In this document: positions 1-7,198 of the stretch, in pieces
How positions within the stretch are numbered: position 1 is the first letter of the stretch
How the letters are laid out: the number at the start of each line of letters is the position of its first letter
Source of the DNA: Bacillota bacterium
Lineage (GTDB): Bacteria; Bacillota; Clostridia; Christensenellales; Aristaeellaceae
Reading direction: 5' to 3'
Length of the DNA: 9,325 nt
Assembly: GCA_023392755.1 (NCBI GenBank)
Contig: JAEWNM010000100.1
Span: forward strand, 1 to 9,325
Translations under genes and position numbers: made by a program
The notes under the pieces: model-generated
Databases searched by the model: none
What the model was told of the DNA's origin: nothing
What the model saw: the letters and a program-made list of their open reading frames with translations, nothing else

Positions 1-1761
1 GCCTTCAAGCTGCTGTCCATCCTATTGGCGCGCCTTGCGTGGACAAGCCAGTATGCCCTTTATTCGTTTATGCTTGACCACGTGAACGTCATCTGTTCCT
101 TTCTGTCTTCCGTTTCCTTTATACTGGCGCTCTTTGCCGCGTTGCGTCTGCTATTGGACCGCGCCGCGCGCCTGCCGGACGTGCATGGCGAATCGGATGT
201 GGAGCCGGAACAGCAGGCGCGCCGGAGCGCCGCGGCAAAAACAGCGGCGTTGGCGATCCGCCTGCTGAACATCGCCTATACGGCCACTCTGCTGGTTTTG
301 TCTTTTGACCTCGCGAGAAAAATTATATTCGCCTATTCACCGCTGATCTATGATGCCTACTATAAATCCGAAAATTTTCCATATCCAGCCGGTACGCTTT
401 TACTTATGGCCGCCCTTTTTATGGCGTCCTCGATTCTTGCACGGCTCTTCCACACGCAAAGACGGCTCAAACGCATCAGCGCCGCCATGGCGCTTTGCTC
501 GCTGTTTCAGGCGCTGGGCGCCGCCTTATTTGCCGTCGTACTGACAATTGCGATAAAAATCTTTTTCAATCTGGACCTGACGCTTGCGACCGAATGGGTG
601 CTGGCCGCATGCTGCCTTTATCTGACGGCCAGCTTGGCCCGCGGCGCTGTCCGCGACACATTCAAGGGCGACATGACGCGGGAATATGACTACAGGCCGC
701 TTCTGCTGGCGCCCGAATACATCACGCTCCTGGACAGAAACATCTCCTTTGCGGAGCGCACGGGGCTTTCCTTCAAATCACTGTTTTACGTAAGGTATAC
801 GCTAAGGCTGATCCCGCCGTTTTTTTTGTGCGGGCTCGCGCTGCTGTTTTTGTCCACCTGCCTGTATACCATAGAGCCGCATCAGGAGGCGCTTTTGTAT
901 CGCCTGGGCACGCTGAAGGAAGATTCCATCAAGTCGCCGGGGCTGCATTTCAAGCTGCCTTCCCCCATCGAAAATGTACAGATCTATGATGTTGCCCGCG
1001 TAAGAAGCTTGCAAATCGGTTATTCGCCCACGCAAAGCCGGGACAATCTTTGGACCAGTGGGCATGGCGGGGAAGAATACGACCTTCTTTTGGGAAACGG
1101 GAATGAATTGATCGCCGTCAATCTGCGCGTGGCGTACCACATTGACAACCTGCGTGATTATGTCACGCGGTACAGCGACCCTGCGGGGCTATTGGCCCTG
1201 AAGACATACGACCTGATGATGCGCAAAGCCGCCATATCCGATTTAAACACCATGATCAGCGTTGACCGCCAGGGCCTTTCAAATGAGCTTTGCCTAGAGC
1301 TTAACAACTATGCAAGCCTTGCCCAAACAGGCATTGCGGTCAACGAGGTAATTGTGGAAAGCATCCATCCGCCGGTGAATGTGGTGGATGTCTATCAGGG
1401 CGTCATCAGCGCCGCCATTCTAAAAGAAGCAATCACCAAGCGTGCCCAGGGGGATTTTGAGAAAGCGGTCAACAGCGCAAAGGAACAGGGGGAAGCCATT
1501 GCGCTGCTTTCGAAAGCCAATCAGATAAGCCGTGTGGCCCAGGCAAAAAGCGATATGGCGGTATACGAAAATGCCTATCTGGCTTACGGCGCCTCCCCGG
1601 ACTGCTATCTCCTGAGAAAGCGGCTTGATACCTTTGAAGCGCTGATCAGAAACATGCGAGTGTACGCTTTTTCGCCCGGAGCAAAAGGATTCATGAGCCG
1701 GTATATGATCGCCAACGGGCTGACGGCAAGCAGCCTGTTTACCGCCAACCTTGGCGAATGA
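1..1761 (+). CDS. HflK-like SPFH/band 7 protein with multi-pass membrane N-terminus (5' partial)
   Basis: The reading frame is open from the first base. The first start-like codon, TTG at 25, has no ribosome binding site, so the true start probably lies upstream. Counting from the TTG, hydrophobic segments lie near residues 19-44, 76-97, 120-142, 153-180 and 189-206, followed by a soluble stretch and another membrane segment at 262-282. That last segment leads directly into an SPFH/band 7 domain (about 283-480). HflK-like marks are a PGLHFKLPSP block near 305-314, the LLLGNGNELIAVNLRVAY block near 354-371 (the position of HflK's LTGDeNIV), HPPVNVVDVYQGV near 448-460, an Ala/Lys/Glu-rich helical stretch, and a C-terminal block (YLLRKRLDTFEAL, 528-540) resembling the HflK C-terminus. 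HflK normally has one membrane pass, so the polytopic N-terminal half is the odd part; I do not recognise it. SPFH proteins form membrane oligomers. The role of this one is inferred from homology only, and no partner protease is encoded nearby. Confidence 0.85.
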   Translation, partial: AFKLLSILLARLAWTSQYALYSFMLDHVNVICSFLSSVSFILALFAALRLLLDRAARLPDVHGESDVEPEQQARRSAAAKTAALAIRLLNIAYTATLLVLSFDLARKIIFAYSPLIYDAYYKSENFPYPAGTLLLMAALFMASSILARLFHTQRRLKRISAAMALCSLFQALGAALFAVVLTIAIKIFFNLDLTLATEWVLAACCLYLTASLARGAVRDTFKGDMTREYDYRPLLLAPEYITLLDRNISFAERTGLSFKSLFYVRYTLRLIPPFFLCGLALLFLSTCLYTIEPHQEALLYRLGTLKEDSIKSPGLHFKLPSPIENVQIYDVARVRSLQIGYSPTQSRDNLWTSGHGGEEYDLLLGNGNELIAVNLRVAYHIDNLRDYVTRYSDPAGLLALKTYDLMMRKAAISDLNTMISVDRQGLSNELCLELNNYASLAQTGIAVNEVIVESIHPPVNVVDVYQGVISAAILKEAITKRAQGDFEKAVNSAKEQGEAIALLSKANQISRVAQAKSDMAVYENAYLAYGASPDCYLLRKRLDTFEALIRNMRVYAFSPGAKGFMSRYMIANGLTASSLFTANLGE

Positions 1762-1765
1762 GGAG
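1761..1765 (+). promoter_or_regulatory. Shine-Dalgarno that sets the start of the hflC-like gene
   Basis: AGGAG sits 8 bases before ATG 1774 and begins on the last base of the preceding stop codon. An in-frame GTG at 1765 overlaps this site and cannot be served by it. ATG 1774 is therefore preferred, and the two genes look translationally coupled. Confidence 0.75.
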
Positions 1766-1773
1766 TGAAAAGG

Positions 1774-2670
1774 ATGCGCAAACAAATCAAGTGGGCATAT
1801 GCCCTGCTGCTGGCCGCCATTTTGGGTGTATTCGGGTTTACCTACGTGGTTCGGGAAGGGTCCAGCGCTATTGTGTCAAGCTTTGGCGCCATTCGCAAGG
1901 TGCAGGAAAGAGCGGGGCTCGGCTTCAAGCTGCCCTGGCCGTTTGAAAAAGTAATTAGCCTGGACATGCGCAGCCAGTACCTGGATTCCGGGTATACCGA
2001 AACGCTCACCCACGACAAAAAAAATGTGATCCTGCAGACCTATACGGTTTGGAGCATTGAGAATCCGGCATTGTTCTATACCAGCATCGGCAGCATGTCC
2101 ATTGCGGAGCAATACCTGAACGATTTGCTGACCAACGCCAAAAACGGTGTGATGGGCGGTTATGAAATGTCGGCGCTTGTCTCTACCAACCGGGAGAATA
2201 TCCGCCTTGATGATATTGAAGCCGGGATCATGAAAAGCGCCAGGGAAAAGGCCAGTGACAATTACGGAATCCTGCTTCACTCCTTAAGGATTAAGCGCCT
2301 GGCGCTGCCGCCCTCCAACGTGGAAAGCGTATTTGAGCAAATGAGCGCCGACAGGCAAAAGTACGTTACACAGCTGCTTTCGGAGGGCGAGCGCGACGCA
2401 GCAATTATCAGAAGCCAGGCGGATGTGGAGGCGGCAAGGATTGTTGCCGATGCCAGGAGCGAAGCGGCAAAGATCGACGCACAAACCGAAAGCGAGGTCG
2501 CCCAAATCTATGCGAAGGCGTATGAAAAGAATCCTGAGCTCTTTTCATTGCTCAAGCAGCTGAGCGCCCTGGAAAACGCGGCCGGCGAAAAAAGCGTGCT
2601 GGTGCTGAGCGCAGATGAATCACCCTTCGGAGTGTTGATGGAGCCTGCGCCAGGCGATGAAATGGAGTGA
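1774..2670 (+). CDS. hflC: HflC-like SPFH/band 7 membrane protein
   Basis: This 298-residue protein has the canonical HflC layout and about its usual length. One N-terminal membrane segment (about 7-25) with a basic MRKQIK start is followed by the SPFH domain (about 26-180), with GLGFKLPWPFEKV near 48-60 and LRIKRLALPPSNVESVFEQM near 171-190. A long helical region then holds the HflC-type signature: SADRQ, SEGERDAAIIRSQADVEAARI, IDAQTESEVAQIYAKAYEKNPELF (234-257). In E. coli HflC assembles with HflK into a cage around the FtsH protease and modulates it; that is family knowledge. Here the likely partners are the HflK-like products on either side, 12 bp upstream and 6 bp downstream. No FtsH is encoded in the window. 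Family assignment is secure; the cellular role is inferred. Confidence 0.88.
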   Translation: MRKQIKWAYALLLAAILGVFGFTYVVREGSSAIVSSFGAIRKVQERAGLGFKLPWPFEKVISLDMRSQYLDSGYTETLTHDKKNVILQTYTVWSIENPALFYTSIGSMSIAEQYLNDLLTNAKNGVMGGYEMSALVSTNRENIRLDDIEAGIMKSAREKASDNYGILLHSLRIKRLALPPSNVESVFEQMSADRQKYVTQLLSEGERDAAIIRSQADVEAARIVADARSEAAKIDAQTESEVAQIYAKAYEKNPELFSLLKQLSALENAAGEKSVLVLSADESPFGVLMEPAPGDEME

Positions 2671-2676
2671 CATACG

Positions 2677-3630
2677 ATGATGAACGCAACGCAGAACCGG
2701 ATGGAAAAAACGTTCCGGACGCTGATCCGCTTTTCCAAGCCGCTATTGCTGCTGCTTTTTGCGCTGCTTTTGTGTTCGGGCGTATATAAAGTGGAAAACG
2801 GCGAGGTGGCAGTCGTGCTGCGCTTTGGCCGCCTGACGGGAGAAAACCCAGGCGCCAGGATAAAGCAGCCCGGGCTACACTTTGCTTTTCCCTATGTGAT
2901 TGATGAGGTAGTTAAAATTCCTGTCGGAAAGATCCACCAGGTCACGGTGAAAACCCACAGTCCCAATACCAGCGCCATTGTAAGCGATATAACAAAAAAC
3001 GGCTATCTCATTACAGGCGACAGCAACATCATACTGGTGGAAGCGGCGGTCAAATACAGGATAGATGATCCGCTGGCCTACGCGCTTAACTGCAAAGACG
3101 CGGAAAAGGTAGTGGACGGCAGCGTGAGCGGCGTATTGCAGCGGTATGTTTCCACCATGGATGTGGATACGCTGCTAACCACCGGAAAGGCACTGCTCGC
3201 GGAGGATACGAAACACACGGCGCAGGACTTGCTCAGCGGATTGAATCTTGGTGTTACGCTGGTCAATGTGGAGCTGACAAAGCTTACACCGCCCAACGAA
3301 GTCAAATCTGATTTTGACGCTGTGACGGAGGCGGCGGTGAAAAAGAAGACACTGGCGGAGCAAGCCAATGAATACCGCGTCAACACGCTGCCAGGCGCGC
3401 AGTCCAGCGCGCAAAAAACAATTGAGGAGGCCAAAGCCCGCCAAACCTCCCAATTGGCCAAAGCCCAAACCGACACAGCAGCCTTCAACGGCCTGTATGC
3501 GGACTTTTCCCAAAGCCCCGAAATGATCCGTGAGGGCGTTCTGCAAAGCCGCATCGATAATGTGCTCGCCAAAATGCAGGTCATTGTTTTGGACAGCCCG
3601 GAGGATTCGCCCAGAATACTGCTCCCGTGA
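2677..3630 (+). CDS. hflK: HflK-like SPFH/band 7 membrane protein
   Basis: This 317-residue protein has a single membrane segment (about 20-37) and an SPFH domain (about 38-215). The HflK signature NGYLITGDSNIILVEAAVKY is at 108-127 and TPPNEVKSDFDAVTEA at 204-219. The helical tail contains ANEYRVNTLPGAQSSAQKTI (230-249), the equivalent of HflK's AeaYrNdviPrA block, and the C-terminal FNGLYADFSQSPEMIREGVL block (270-289). The Gly/Asn-rich N-terminal extension of proteobacterial HflK is missing. ATG 2677 is preferred because GGAG at 2664-2667, inside the end of the hflC-like gene, is 9 bases upstream; ATG 2680 is an alternative. It is the second HflK-type subunit of this operon, so the set is K-like, C-like, K-like. 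It probably forms a mixed oligomer with the neighbours; whether it governs a protease or another membrane protein cannot be read from the sequence. Confidence 0.88.
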   Translation: MMNATQNRMEKTFRTLIRFSKPLLLLLFALLLCSGVYKVENGEVAVVLRFGRLTGENPGARIKQPGLHFAFPYVIDEVVKIPVGKIHQVTVKTHSPNTSAIVSDITKNGYLITGDSNIILVEAAVKYRIDDPLAYALNCKDAEKVVDGSVSGVLQRYVSTMDVDTLLTTGKALLAEDTKHTAQDLLSGLNLGVTLVNVELTKLTPPNEVKSDFDAVTEAAVKKKTLAEQANEYRVNTLPGAQSSAQKTIEEAKARQTSQLAKAQTDTAAFNGLYADFSQSPEMIREGVLQSRIDNVLAKMQVIVLDSPEDSPRILLP

Positions 3631-3651
3631 ACCGGGAGGATGAACAAAAGC

Positions 3652-3660
3652 GGGGAGGAG
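3652..3660 (+). promoter_or_regulatory. Shine-Dalgarno that sets the start of the P-type ATPase gene
   Basis: GGGGAGGAG lies 6 bases before ATG 3667. An upstream in-frame ATG at 3640 is directly abutted by its own GGGAGG (3634-3639) with no spacer, too close for normal initiation. ATG 3667 is therefore the better start. The upstream choice would add only nine residues. Confidence 0.7.
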
Positions 3661-3666
3661 ACAGCC

Positions 3667-5586
3667 ATGCGGAATATCAACCGCTCCATTATGGAAATCG
3701 CATCGGATCAGCAACCGGAAGCCGCCGTACTGACCGTATCCCAGCGCCGCCGTTTCTCGGCAGACATTCTTCAGGCCATGGGCGCGCTGTGCTGCCTTGT
3801 CACGGCCCAGGTCTATCAGACGCTATTCCCTGCCCAAGGCGTGGTGGCAGGCTTCATGTACCTGTTTGGCGTGCTCATCATCGGCGTTCCCATTGCCTTG
3901 AAAGCATTACAGGGCTTTTTGCATAAAGAGCTTTGCTCCGCGATGGAGATACTGGTCACTATCGCCATGCTCATCAGCGTGCTCAATAACGAATACACGG
4001 TAGCCATCACCATACCGCTGCTGCTGACCATCGTTCATTTTTTTGAGGAAAAAAGCATCGTGGGAGGGCGGGACGCCATTGATGGGCTGAAGAGGATGCA
4101 GTCTGGCCGCGCACTGCTCGTAAAAGACGGCATGGAAAGCGAGGTGGATGCGAAAAGCCTGAAGGCGGGCGATGTGATCGCAGTGAAACCCGGCATGGGC
4201 TTTCCCATCGACGGCAGGGTGCTAAGCGGCGTATCCAGTATCAACCAGCAGTCCCTCACCGGCGAAACGCTCCCCTGCGACGTTGCCCCCGGCAGCCCGG
4301 TATACGCAGGCACGCTCAATATACAGGGTTCTCTTCATGTGACGGTGGAGAAAGCATATGCCGACACCTCCTTTCAAAAAATCGTGCGCATACTGGAGCA
4401 GACCGGCGAAAGCGCCACCCCCGAAAGCCGCATGGTGGATAAATTTCTAGCAGGCTATATACCGTTCGCACTGATTGTGGCCACCGTGGTCTGGATGTTT
4501 ACAAAACAAATCGACCGGGCGGTGGCTATCTTGGTGGTTTCCTGCCCATGCGGCCATATGCTGGTCAGCTCCGCGCCGCTTATCGCATCACTGGCCTTGG
4601 CAGCGCGGCGCGGCGTATTGATAAAATCCGTCAGTTTCATCGAAAAGCTCACGGATGTGAATACAGTTTTATTTGACAAGACAGGCACGCTGACCAGCGG
4701 CGAGATACGTGTGAGCGCCTGCCTTCCCGCGCCGGGCGTTGCGGAGGAGGATGTTATCAAGGCCGCGCTTGCCGTAGCCTGCCATTCTTCCCATCCGCTT
4801 TCCGTTTCCCTGTGCGCATTGCGGGAGCAATACCCCGCGTTGGAACATCTTGAGGTAACGGAACTCAGCGGCATGGGCCTTGTGGGCACGGGCAAGAAAG
4901 AAACTATCCTGATGGGCAACGAGGCACTGCTTCAAAACCATGGCGTAAGCATAAGTGCCATGGCGGCGGTTTATGGCACGGCGGTGTATATTGCCAAGGG
5001 TGGCACTTTCCTTGGCGCGATCACCTTCAGCGATACCATGCGGGAGGATGCGCCGGAAATGGTGGCGTGCTTAAAAGCCATGGGAATCAAAAACACCGGC
5101 CTTTTGACAGGCGACAGGGAGGACATTGCGCAACACCTTCAGCAAGCGTGCGGGCTGAATCATGCCTATGCCCGGCTCTTGCCCGAGCAAAAGCTGGAAA
5201 TCGTCAAACGGGAAAGGCTGCAAAACCGCGTTGTGTTCGTGGGCGACGGCATCAACGACGCGCTGGCCCTGAACGAAGCGGACGTAGGCATTGCCATGGG
5301 CGCATTCGGCAATGACACGGCCATCCAAAGCGCCGATATCGCCCTGATGAACAACCACCTTGACAACATTCCCTTTGCCATATCCCTGGCCAGGAAGACA
5401 AGGTCCATCATTCAGCAGAACATTGCCATTGCCTTTACCACGAGCCTCGCGATGATCACGCTTGCCGGCTTTGGCATCATCACCGCGTTACCCGGAGCCC
5501 TCCTGCACAATATCGGTGCATTTATTGTGCTTATCAACAGCGGCCGGATTCTGCGCAAAAAAAAAGCAGGGGAGAGCCTGCCATGA
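3667..5586 (+). CDS. P1B-type (heavy-metal class) P-type ATPase, no N-terminal metal-binding domain
   Basis: This 639-residue membrane pump should couple ATP hydrolysis to cation movement. It carries the full P-type machinery: actuator TGE (198-200), phosphorylation motif DKTGTLT (337-343), the P1B-type HP pair in SSHPLS (374-379), TGDRE (481-485) and hinge GDGINDALAL (526-535). About eight membrane segments are arranged as in P1B pumps. The metal-path motif is CPC followed by Gly-His (293-297), not the usual CPCAL. There is no MxCxxC domain; only about 30 residues precede the first membrane segment, which holds a CC pair (42-43). By recalled alignment, the Lys and Asp that mark Zn/Cd pumps of the ZntA type appear as Ser593 and Asn615, and the Asn/Tyr and Met/Ser pattern of Cu pumps is not apparent, so the substrate is not assignable. 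The gene lies 36 bp after the hflK-like gene and overlaps the next gene by 4 bp. Confidence 0.93.
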   Translation: MRNINRSIMEIASDQQPEAAVLTVSQRRRFSADILQAMGALCCLVTAQVYQTLFPAQGVVAGFMYLFGVLIIGVPIALKALQGFLHKELCSAMEILVTIAMLISVLNNEYTVAITIPLLLTIVHFFEEKSIVGGRDAIDGLKRMQSGRALLVKDGMESEVDAKSLKAGDVIAVKPGMGFPIDGRVLSGVSSINQQSLTGETLPCDVAPGSPVYAGTLNIQGSLHVTVEKAYADTSFQKIVRILEQTGESATPESRMVDKFLAGYIPFALIVATVVWMFTKQIDRAVAILVVSCPCGHMLVSSAPLIASLALAARRGVLIKSVSFIEKLTDVNTVLFDKTGTLTSGEIRVSACLPAPGVAEEDVIKAALAVACHSSHPLSVSLCALREQYPALEHLEVTELSGMGLVGTGKKETILMGNEALLQNHGVSISAMAAVYGTAVYIAKGGTFLGAITFSDTMREDAPEMVACLKAMGIKNTGLLTGDREDIAQHLQQACGLNHAYARLLPEQKLEIVKRERLQNRVVFVGDGINDALALNEADVGIAMGAFGNDTAIQSADIALMNNHLDNIPFAISLARKTRSIIQQNIAIAFTTSLAMITLAGFGIITALPGALLHNIGAFIVLINSGRILRKKKAGESLP

Positions 5587-6926
5587 AAAGAGCAATTGTA
5601 CTGCTTGCCTCCGCTTTTTTCGCCCTTGCACTTATGCTGGGCACAAACGCGCATGCCCAGGCATATGCCGACTGCCAGCGGGTTGTGCTTAAGCAAAACA
5701 TCAGCACCCTTGACAACCAGGGGGTTGTATGCGTCTATAACGCTCTGACCGCGCTTGACAGCATCAATACGGAACTGAATGAACTGACATCATACTACGA
5801 CGCGCTGTATACACCAGCGCTTCAGGCGCTGGATGAAGCAGACGCCATGGATGCCCGCCTTGATATCGGCATTCAATATTCCAGGACAGGCACCTCATGG
5901 CTTTCCTTTCTGATATATGCACGCATCACGCGAGGTGATGCCATCGGAAGCACCGCCTTTACCACCAGGACGTATAACATGCTCACTGGGGAACGGGTAA
6001 CCCTGACCACGCTGTTTGATGAGAAAAGCACTGTATGGAATATACTACAATCAGGCGTGCGCAAAGCTTTCCTGCGATACTACCCCGATCTTACCGGAAA
6101 TACGCGGGTGACGGACCAATTGCTTGTGCATAGGGCGCTATACACGGCCGATTTTACACTGCACGGGATGTCGCTTGTTTTACATTACCCGGCCTCAACC
6201 TTGTTTGAAGGCAAATCGGCCATCATTCAGGTGCCCTTTTATTACCCGGAGCTGTATGGCCACATGCGAAGCGAAGCTTATGAACAGACCGACAACAGGC
6301 GCTATTACCAAATGGCCTGCCTGACCTTTAACGACGGCCCCAGCTCCGCCGCCACACCCAGGCTTCTTGCCATGCTGGCTAAAAAGGGCGTACGGGCCAG
6401 TTTTTTTATTACAGGCAGCCGGATAGCAAGGACAGCCGCCATTGTGCAACGGGAGCGGGATGAGGGCCATGCCGTCGGCGGGCACAATTGGCTGCATACC
6501 GATACGAGCGCATGGCCCAAGGATGCGGTACGGGCGATAAGAGCCCGGCTGGATGCGGCCCTGACGGAAGCTACCGGAGCCCCCAGCGCATACAACCGCA
6601 CGCCCTATGGAAAAAACGAGCCGCTTCTCAACGCGAAAACAGGCTGGGCGCTGATCGAGTGGAGTGTCAATTCCGGCGATCTATACGGAGGATCGCCACA
6701 GGCCATCGCCCGGCATGTACGGTCACAGGCCATGGACGGCGACATCATACTTTGCCATGACACCACCCTGCGCTGCGATATTTATGCGGAACTGATTATT
6801 GACGCGCTGGAAAGCGACGGATATCTGTTTTTGACGGTAGATGAAATGTTTGCAAAGGACCGCGTCCCCTTTTTAGGGGACCTGGTGTATTACCGGTGCG
6901 CGGAAGGCGTTTTTTCCATGAGATAA
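5583..6926 (+). CDS. Secreted PdaC-like polysaccharide deacetylase (DUF3298 + NodB) with altered catalytic motif
   Basis: This 447-residue protein starts in an ATGA overlap with the ATPase stop, with AGGGGAG (5568-5574) 8 bases upstream. It has an N-terminal signal peptide with a likely cut after Ala25 (TNAHA/QAYAD). Residues about 33-225 resemble the DUF4163/DUF3298 region found in PdaC and RsiV (NMLTGERVTLTTLFD at 132-146; IQVPFYYPEL at 215-224). A NodB domain follows from about 244 to 425. Metal ligands Asp251, His301 and His305 are present, as are R-x-PY (339-342), a WSVNSGD block (360-366) and the late LCHDT (390-394). Motif 1 reads TFNDGP rather than TFDDGP, so the residue that serves as catalytic base in PgdA-type enzymes is Asn250. 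The Ser/Thr after the first metal His is also Asn (302). Family members remove acetyl groups from peptidoglycan or chitin-like glycans. This one may be weakened, divergent or purely glycan-binding. Confidence 0.88.
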   Translation: MKRAIVLLASAFFALALMLGTNAHAQAYADCQRVVLKQNISTLDNQGVVCVYNALTALDSINTELNELTSYYDALYTPALQALDEADAMDARLDIGIQYSRTGTSWLSFLIYARITRGDAIGSTAFTTRTYNMLTGERVTLTTLFDEKSTVWNILQSGVRKAFLRYYPDLTGNTRVTDQLLVHRALYTADFTLHGMSLVLHYPASTLFEGKSAIIQVPFYYPELYGHMRSEAYEQTDNRRYYQMACLTFNDGPSSAATPRLLAMLAKKGVRASFFITGSRIARTAAIVQRERDEGHAVGGHNWLHTDTSAWPKDAVRAIRARLDAALTEATGAPSAYNRTPYGKNEPLLNAKTGWALIEWSVNSGDLYGGSPQAIARHVRSQAMDGDIILCHDTTLRCDIYAELIIDALESDGYLFLTVDEMFAKDRVPFLGDLVYYRCAEGVFSMR

Positions 6927-6947
6927 GCTATCAGGCTCAGGTCCTAT

Positions 6948-6967
6948 CCCCCACCCTATTGCGGGGG
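6948..6967. other. GC-rich inverted repeat (possible hairpin) after the operon
   Basis: CCCCC (6948-6952) can pair with GGGGG (6963-6967) across a 10-base loop, 21 bases after the deacetylase stop codon. Neither strand shows a following T-run, so it is not a convincing intrinsic terminator. It is, however, the only terminator-like structure I see at the end of the operon. Confidence 0.25.
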
Positions 6968-7123
6968 TTCGCAGGTGCGGACGGCGGTGATGACTAGGAT
7001 CGAGGCAACCTTGGCCTGGACCCGCTCCTTTTCCATCGCTGCCATGGCTCCTGAACAATGATCCTGCGGGCTGATGTTGCATTCGTTTACAAGAGAATAT
7101 ATAATGTTTGATATACATTTCAT
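6956..7123 (-). CDS. Possible small ORF (55 codons), function unknown
   Basis: The minus strand is open from ATG (7123-7121) to TAG (6958-6956). The predicted peptide has four Cys and an uninterrupted helical-looking C-terminal half (EKERVQAKVASILVITAVRT). The last 29 codons have about 79 percent G or C at third positions, against about 40 percent in the first 26. No ribosome binding site precedes ATG 7123. An AGGAG at 7048-7052 (minus sense) lies upstream of internal ATGs at 7045 and 7036, but its spacings of 2 and 11 bases are poor. The first half would overlap the promoter of the regulator gene. The opposite strand is also open for 44 codons here, so openness is weak evidence. It may be a real small gene, a remnant or chance. 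Confidence 0.2.
   Translation of the reverse strand: MKCISNIIYSLVNECNISPQDHCSGAMAAMEKERVQAKVASILVITAVRTCEPPQ
7077..7105 (+). promoter_or_regulatory. Sigma-70/sigma-A type promoter for the MalT-like regulator gene
   Basis: A perfect -10 hexamer TATAAT (7100-7105) is preceded by TTGCAT (7077-7082) at exactly 17 bp. The -35 matches only its TTG, so the strength rests on the -10 and the AT-rich setting. Transcription would begin near 7112, giving a leader of about 87 nt before ATG 7199. It indicates that the regulator is transcribed separately from the upstream operon. Confidence 0.55.
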
Positions 7124-7153
7124 GATTGCGCGGCATGTGGGATACCTGGAATG

Positions 7154-7171
7154 CAGCCGGCATACAGCCGG
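7154..7171 (+). repeat. Tandem 7-bp direct repeat, 11-bp period, in the regulator leader
   Basis: CAGCCGG occurs at 7154-7160 and again at 7165-7171, separated by CATA, so the copies are one helical turn apart. The first copy with its following C is complementary to GCCGGCTG at 7245-7252 inside the coding region. Pairing of the two would enclose the ribosome binding site and start codon in a loop. This may be an operator or RNA element, or chance in GC-rich sequence. Confidence 0.3.
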
Positions 7172-7198
7172 AAGAAGAGCTCATGAAGGGAATACCCG

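Noticed and set aside
2794..2871. Possible lipoprotein lipobox around Cys33 of the hflK-like protein
   Set aside because: The residues before Cys are Leu-Leu-Leu, not the small residue needed at -1, and HflK-type proteins use this segment as a membrane anchor.
3078..3714. Two overlapping minus-strand open frames antisense to the hflK-like gene
   Set aside because: They are shadows of a GC-rich coding strand, and the plus frame carries clear HflK signatures.
6927..7061. In-frame continuation of the deacetylase beyond its TAA for 44 codons
   Set aside because: Readthrough or a nonsense mutation was considered. The NodB domain is already complete and the extension has no recognisable content, so chance openness is simpler.
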